A DNA stretch of 64,000 bases from Psychrobacter glaciei (GTDB lineage Bacteria > Pseudomonadota > Gammaproteobacteria > Pseudomonadales > Moraxellaceae): contig NZ_BMZR01000001.1 in the NCBI RefSeq assembly GCF_014652895.1, forward strand, positions 992,001-1,056,000. Direction: 5' to 3'. The notes beneath the pieces were generated by a model. It had not been told where the DNA came from and did no database searches. It saw only the letters and a list, made by a program, of their open reading frames with translations. The translations under genes were made by a program, and so were the position numbers. Positions 62,601 through 64,000 of this stretch are shown piece by piece. Every line of letters begins with the position of its first letter. Positions within the stretch are counted from its first letter, which is position 1.

Positions 62601-64000
62601 TAATGGCTTGCTCGCCATTGATATCTTGCGACTCGTCAATCAATGCCACTGGATAGTGATGACGAATATAACGCGCCAGCTTATCTCCTTGACGACCAGT
62701 TAATGCTTGGTTTAAGCGTACCATCTGCAAACTAAAGGTCGTCTCGCCGTGCTCTTCTAAAATTACTGGTAGTCTATTACGCACAGCAAGCACAATATGG
62801 CGGTTAAGATTGGCTAAAACAGTTATTATGTATTCGTCTAACTTTTTGCTTTGTTCAATATACCGTTTAAAGTCGCGCACGACCTGCAACTCATTGAATA
62901 TTAAATTAATTCTTTTGCCATCTTGAGGAACACGAAATTGATTACCAATATTGTCAGTTTTTTGAAAAGCCTCAATTAACTTGCTTGTTTTCTTCTTTTT
63001 ATCAGATACAAACTTATAAGCAGCTGTTCCAAAATCCTGTAATGTTTCAATTATTTTTGGCCAAGTATCTCTATTATTAAATAACTGTCCTTTTGGCACT
63101 TCATAGTACTCACCCTCAGGTCTAAAGAAAATATCAAGCTCATCGCTACGTTCAATAATAGTATGTATAAGCCGCTCATAACCATCAAACGAAAAATCAC
63201 TTGCCAAAATCTCATCAATCGGCGCAGAGATAAAATTAAGCGATCGAGTCACATATTTCTTATGATCGCCAACTGCAGTCAGCTTACCTTGCTGATCCAT
63301 TAGCGCGTAAAGTTTAGGCTGCTCATAATACAAACGGCTCTGAAACTGACGTAGCTCATCATGGATAATACTGTCAGTCACCTGTTCAATACTGCTGTCT
63401 TCAATAATCCCCATACCCTGCTGGTGACCAGTTTCGCTGCTGTACTCCGTCAGCCATTTTTGCGCCAAGCTATCTAGCGTGCCTACGAATAGCTTATCTA
63501 GGGTAGTTAGTACTAATGCGGTACGCCTAATAGCTTCCGCCATTGGGTAACTGTACACGTGATCTAGCAAATAACTGACTAGATGCAAGTTAATAGGATC
63601 TTGCATAATGCCATCTAAACGCACATATTTGGCCTGATTAACTAGCCAACCTTCACGGTCTTTCTTTGCCTGTTTACGTTTCTCTGCCGCCGCTTGCTTA
63701 TCAGCAGCAAGGTCTTGATTTAAATCGTCAATACCTGTCTCAACGTTTGCGTCTACGTCTGAATCATTGCCTGCTTGTGCGTCTTTATTACTCTCAGGCA
63801 TGACTTGTAGTATGTTTGGATAGAGACTCTCTTTGTTGCTAGTATCAGCACTTAGGCTATTGACCCATTGTAATAACTGATAAAAATCTACCAAACGATC
63901 GTGGATACGCTGACGCATTTCGGCAGCGGCAGCTCGAGTAAAAGTCGTGGCAATGATTTGCTCTGGCGCACGTCGCGCTTCGATCAGTAGGCGCAGTACA
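59692..64000 (-). CDS. recB: Exonuclease V beta subunit RecB, 5' end outside window
   Basis: Partial gene: 1408 residues follow an internal Met at 63918, and the frame stays open to the window edge with IIATTFTRAAAAEMRQRI (helicase motif Ia). Motif II is LIDESQDINGEQ, III LLVGDPKQAIYGFRGGD, V MTIHKSKGLEFPIVYVLG, VI VAFTRASEQLYVV. Near the C-terminus the nuclease site GEIDLVYE plus VVDYKSNFLG carries the expected Asp, Asp and Lys. Walker A is beyond 64000. Already larger than E. coli RecB (1180), with charged inserts early (NQDLAADKQAAAEKRKQAKK). recC is not in the window. Confidence 0.94.
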   Translation of the reverse strand, partial: VLRLLIEARRAPEQIIATTFTRAAAAEMRQRIHDRLVDFYQLLQWVNSLSADTSNKESLYPNILQVMPESNKDAQAGNDSDVDANVETGIDDLNQDLAADKQAAAEKRKQAKKDREGWLVNQAKYVRLDGIMQDPINLHLVSYLLDHVYSYPMAEAIRRTALVLTTLDKLFVGTLDSLAQKWLTEYSSETGHQQGMGIIEDSSIEQVTDSIIHDELRQFQSRLYYEQPKLYALMDQQGKLTAVGDHKKYVTRSLNFISAPIDEILASDFSFDGYERLIHTIIERSDELDIFFRPEGEYYEVPKGQLFNNRDTWPKIIETLQDFGTAAYKFVSDKKKKTSKLIEAFQKTDNIGNQFRVPQDGKRINLIFNELQVVRDFKRYIEQSKKLDEYIITVLANLNRHIVLAVRNRLPVILEEHGETTFSLQMVRLNQALTGRQGDKLARYIRHHYPVALIDESQDINGEQAIMIESIYLPKNKRKQSDSDKQATTKKTNHEFLLLVGDPKQAIYGFRGGDVANYNYMKAQFDKSALWTLDINRRSNAGVINALNCWFGMANATTAENKLSQLGTGIHYQHIKAAKPEYELSWFNASDRLDDVLVTEVLSAQPVSLLHLPYDKDKEFDYDEHEITARHIATLLSSGQTLKGKPIQPSDIGVLARAKKDLKRVEDELVKLNVPTLTTSDVSIFETIMAEDVAALLSAMLYPYRHDMINRVLTSHLYGLSIKNIKAMMTDHESGVTEGSSTPSAHSNHSNSKDFSTNEVTDTKKSYQDFITYLKEGAQRWQHFGILSALHYLLDKSPVQPQGVWQALAAHPEGDRHIMDLRHVMDILAQYGLGMGEHELLAWFRQQIDTAPNSDWAKQYPLPTESGVQLMTIHKSKGLEFPIVYVLGMGDASRKSGNKENYGLYLYNAQQAPSALVRQSIEVQQSTDNQSGNQRRFSPLQGSATVEGYYTDIETQEGFDELRRLGYVAFTRASEQLYVVLKEAYRNTDCDLRPVCHWFDSKEAKFELPDRLKGTIGMLRGHKVNEFYGNNYANSAGVNDSVQLAATKSNAHKPTTEAIEYAPFAEVMKTNYFYGWAKTSFTALARQLDESTQAMAIVDERIDDAIDIDMTESAVSNISLLNNDEFREQNSELSLKSEDDIRFTFVKGANAGTFLHEIFEQIDFTNKAQWSQVIDRAISSYQLPLIYSSAEQQSRRSQGKKQRNSDGFDLESIDTTKHEALINWVEEVLHAPLLSSNQPLIALSKGKRFAELEFNMGLSERFKAQDISKLFQQYLPDEIDKHVTLVPQNKAHLYRYLRGEIDLVYEHAGKYYVVDYKSNFLGNSLSDYNENTLKQAMSKAGYWLQAAIYQVALHRFLTMRISDYVGNEDKYLGAVEYVFLRGVYDPNAKIADTTSQDNNKPSSNNLENYGCYGLVTWDIPIDFVKGLDALFGLPD

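Noticed and set aside
1..64000. CRISPR arrays, rRNA genes, prophage structural genes
   Set aside because: No regularly spaced repeats with unique spacers, no rRNA-like stretch and no phage structural proteins seen. Only short tandem arrays occur.

Overview
The window looks like a chromosomal segment of a gammaproteobacterium of the family Moraxellaceae, most likely Psychrobacter. This is inferred from the moderate, AT-leaning composition, the Moraxellaceae-style gene set (PrpB/PrpC/AcnD/PrpF methylcitrate genes, a Dat/Ddc-type siderophore locus, CstA, Ndh) and the protein sequences; no rRNA or tRNA marker is present to prove it. The window ends inside recB.

Layout. (1) 1-14.5 kb is an iron acquisition locus. 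A minus-strand operon dat-ddc-NIS synthetase-N-monooxygenase-acetyltransferase-MFS exporter should make and export a hydroxamate siderophore built on 1,3-diaminopropane. It starts from a promoter overlapped by a good Fur box. A second minus-strand operon fhuC-fhuD-fhuB imports ferric hydroxamate, and a divergent plus-strand siderophore-interacting protein may reduce it. No TonB-dependent receptor lies in the window. (2) 14.5-24.3 kb is an accessory stretch: a tyrosine integrase, a Fic-family remnant, an AT-rich orphan TPR-like protein, copper export (copA with a MerR-type 19-bp-spacer promoter, then cueR), two copies of a 174-bp MITE-like element, and a pentapeptide-repeat/Rossmann protein inserted between two copies of the 3' end of cueR. 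(3) 24-31.4 kb holds an electrophile or quinone metabolism locus (SDR, LysR, GST, MDR reductase, decayed isomerase), a pair of paralogous single-pass membrane proteins and a LysR regulator. (4) 31.7-47.7 kb is a propionate/methylcitrate region: an atypical NRAMP-like transporter, prpB, a DUF2059-type lipoprotein, prpC, acnD, ndh, a yefM-yoeB toxin-antitoxin pair, prpF, then a YdcZ-type protein, an ABC exporter, a tail-anchored acetyltransferase and prpD. (5) 47.8-64 kb holds an SDR, a DUF2868 membrane protein with its DUF3482 GTPase partner, a single-domain ArsA-family ATPase next to a small protein ending in Cys-Cys, cstA, an orphan protein, hpt, a MepB-like protein, recD and most of recB.

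How it fits together. The first third is iron and copper homeostasis; the middle is propionyl-CoA detoxification through methylcitrate, with respiration (ndh) and a stability module embedded in it; the end is housekeeping recombination. The most unusual structural points are the 52-bp cueR-tail duplication around a 1.6-kb insert, the MITE copies placed directly in the promoter regions of the siderophore reductase and cueR, the NRAMP-like protein lacking the usual metal-binding motifs, and a repeated 11-14-bp word inside recD and recB.

Limits: all identifications come from reading motifs and remembered family patterns; no database search was run.
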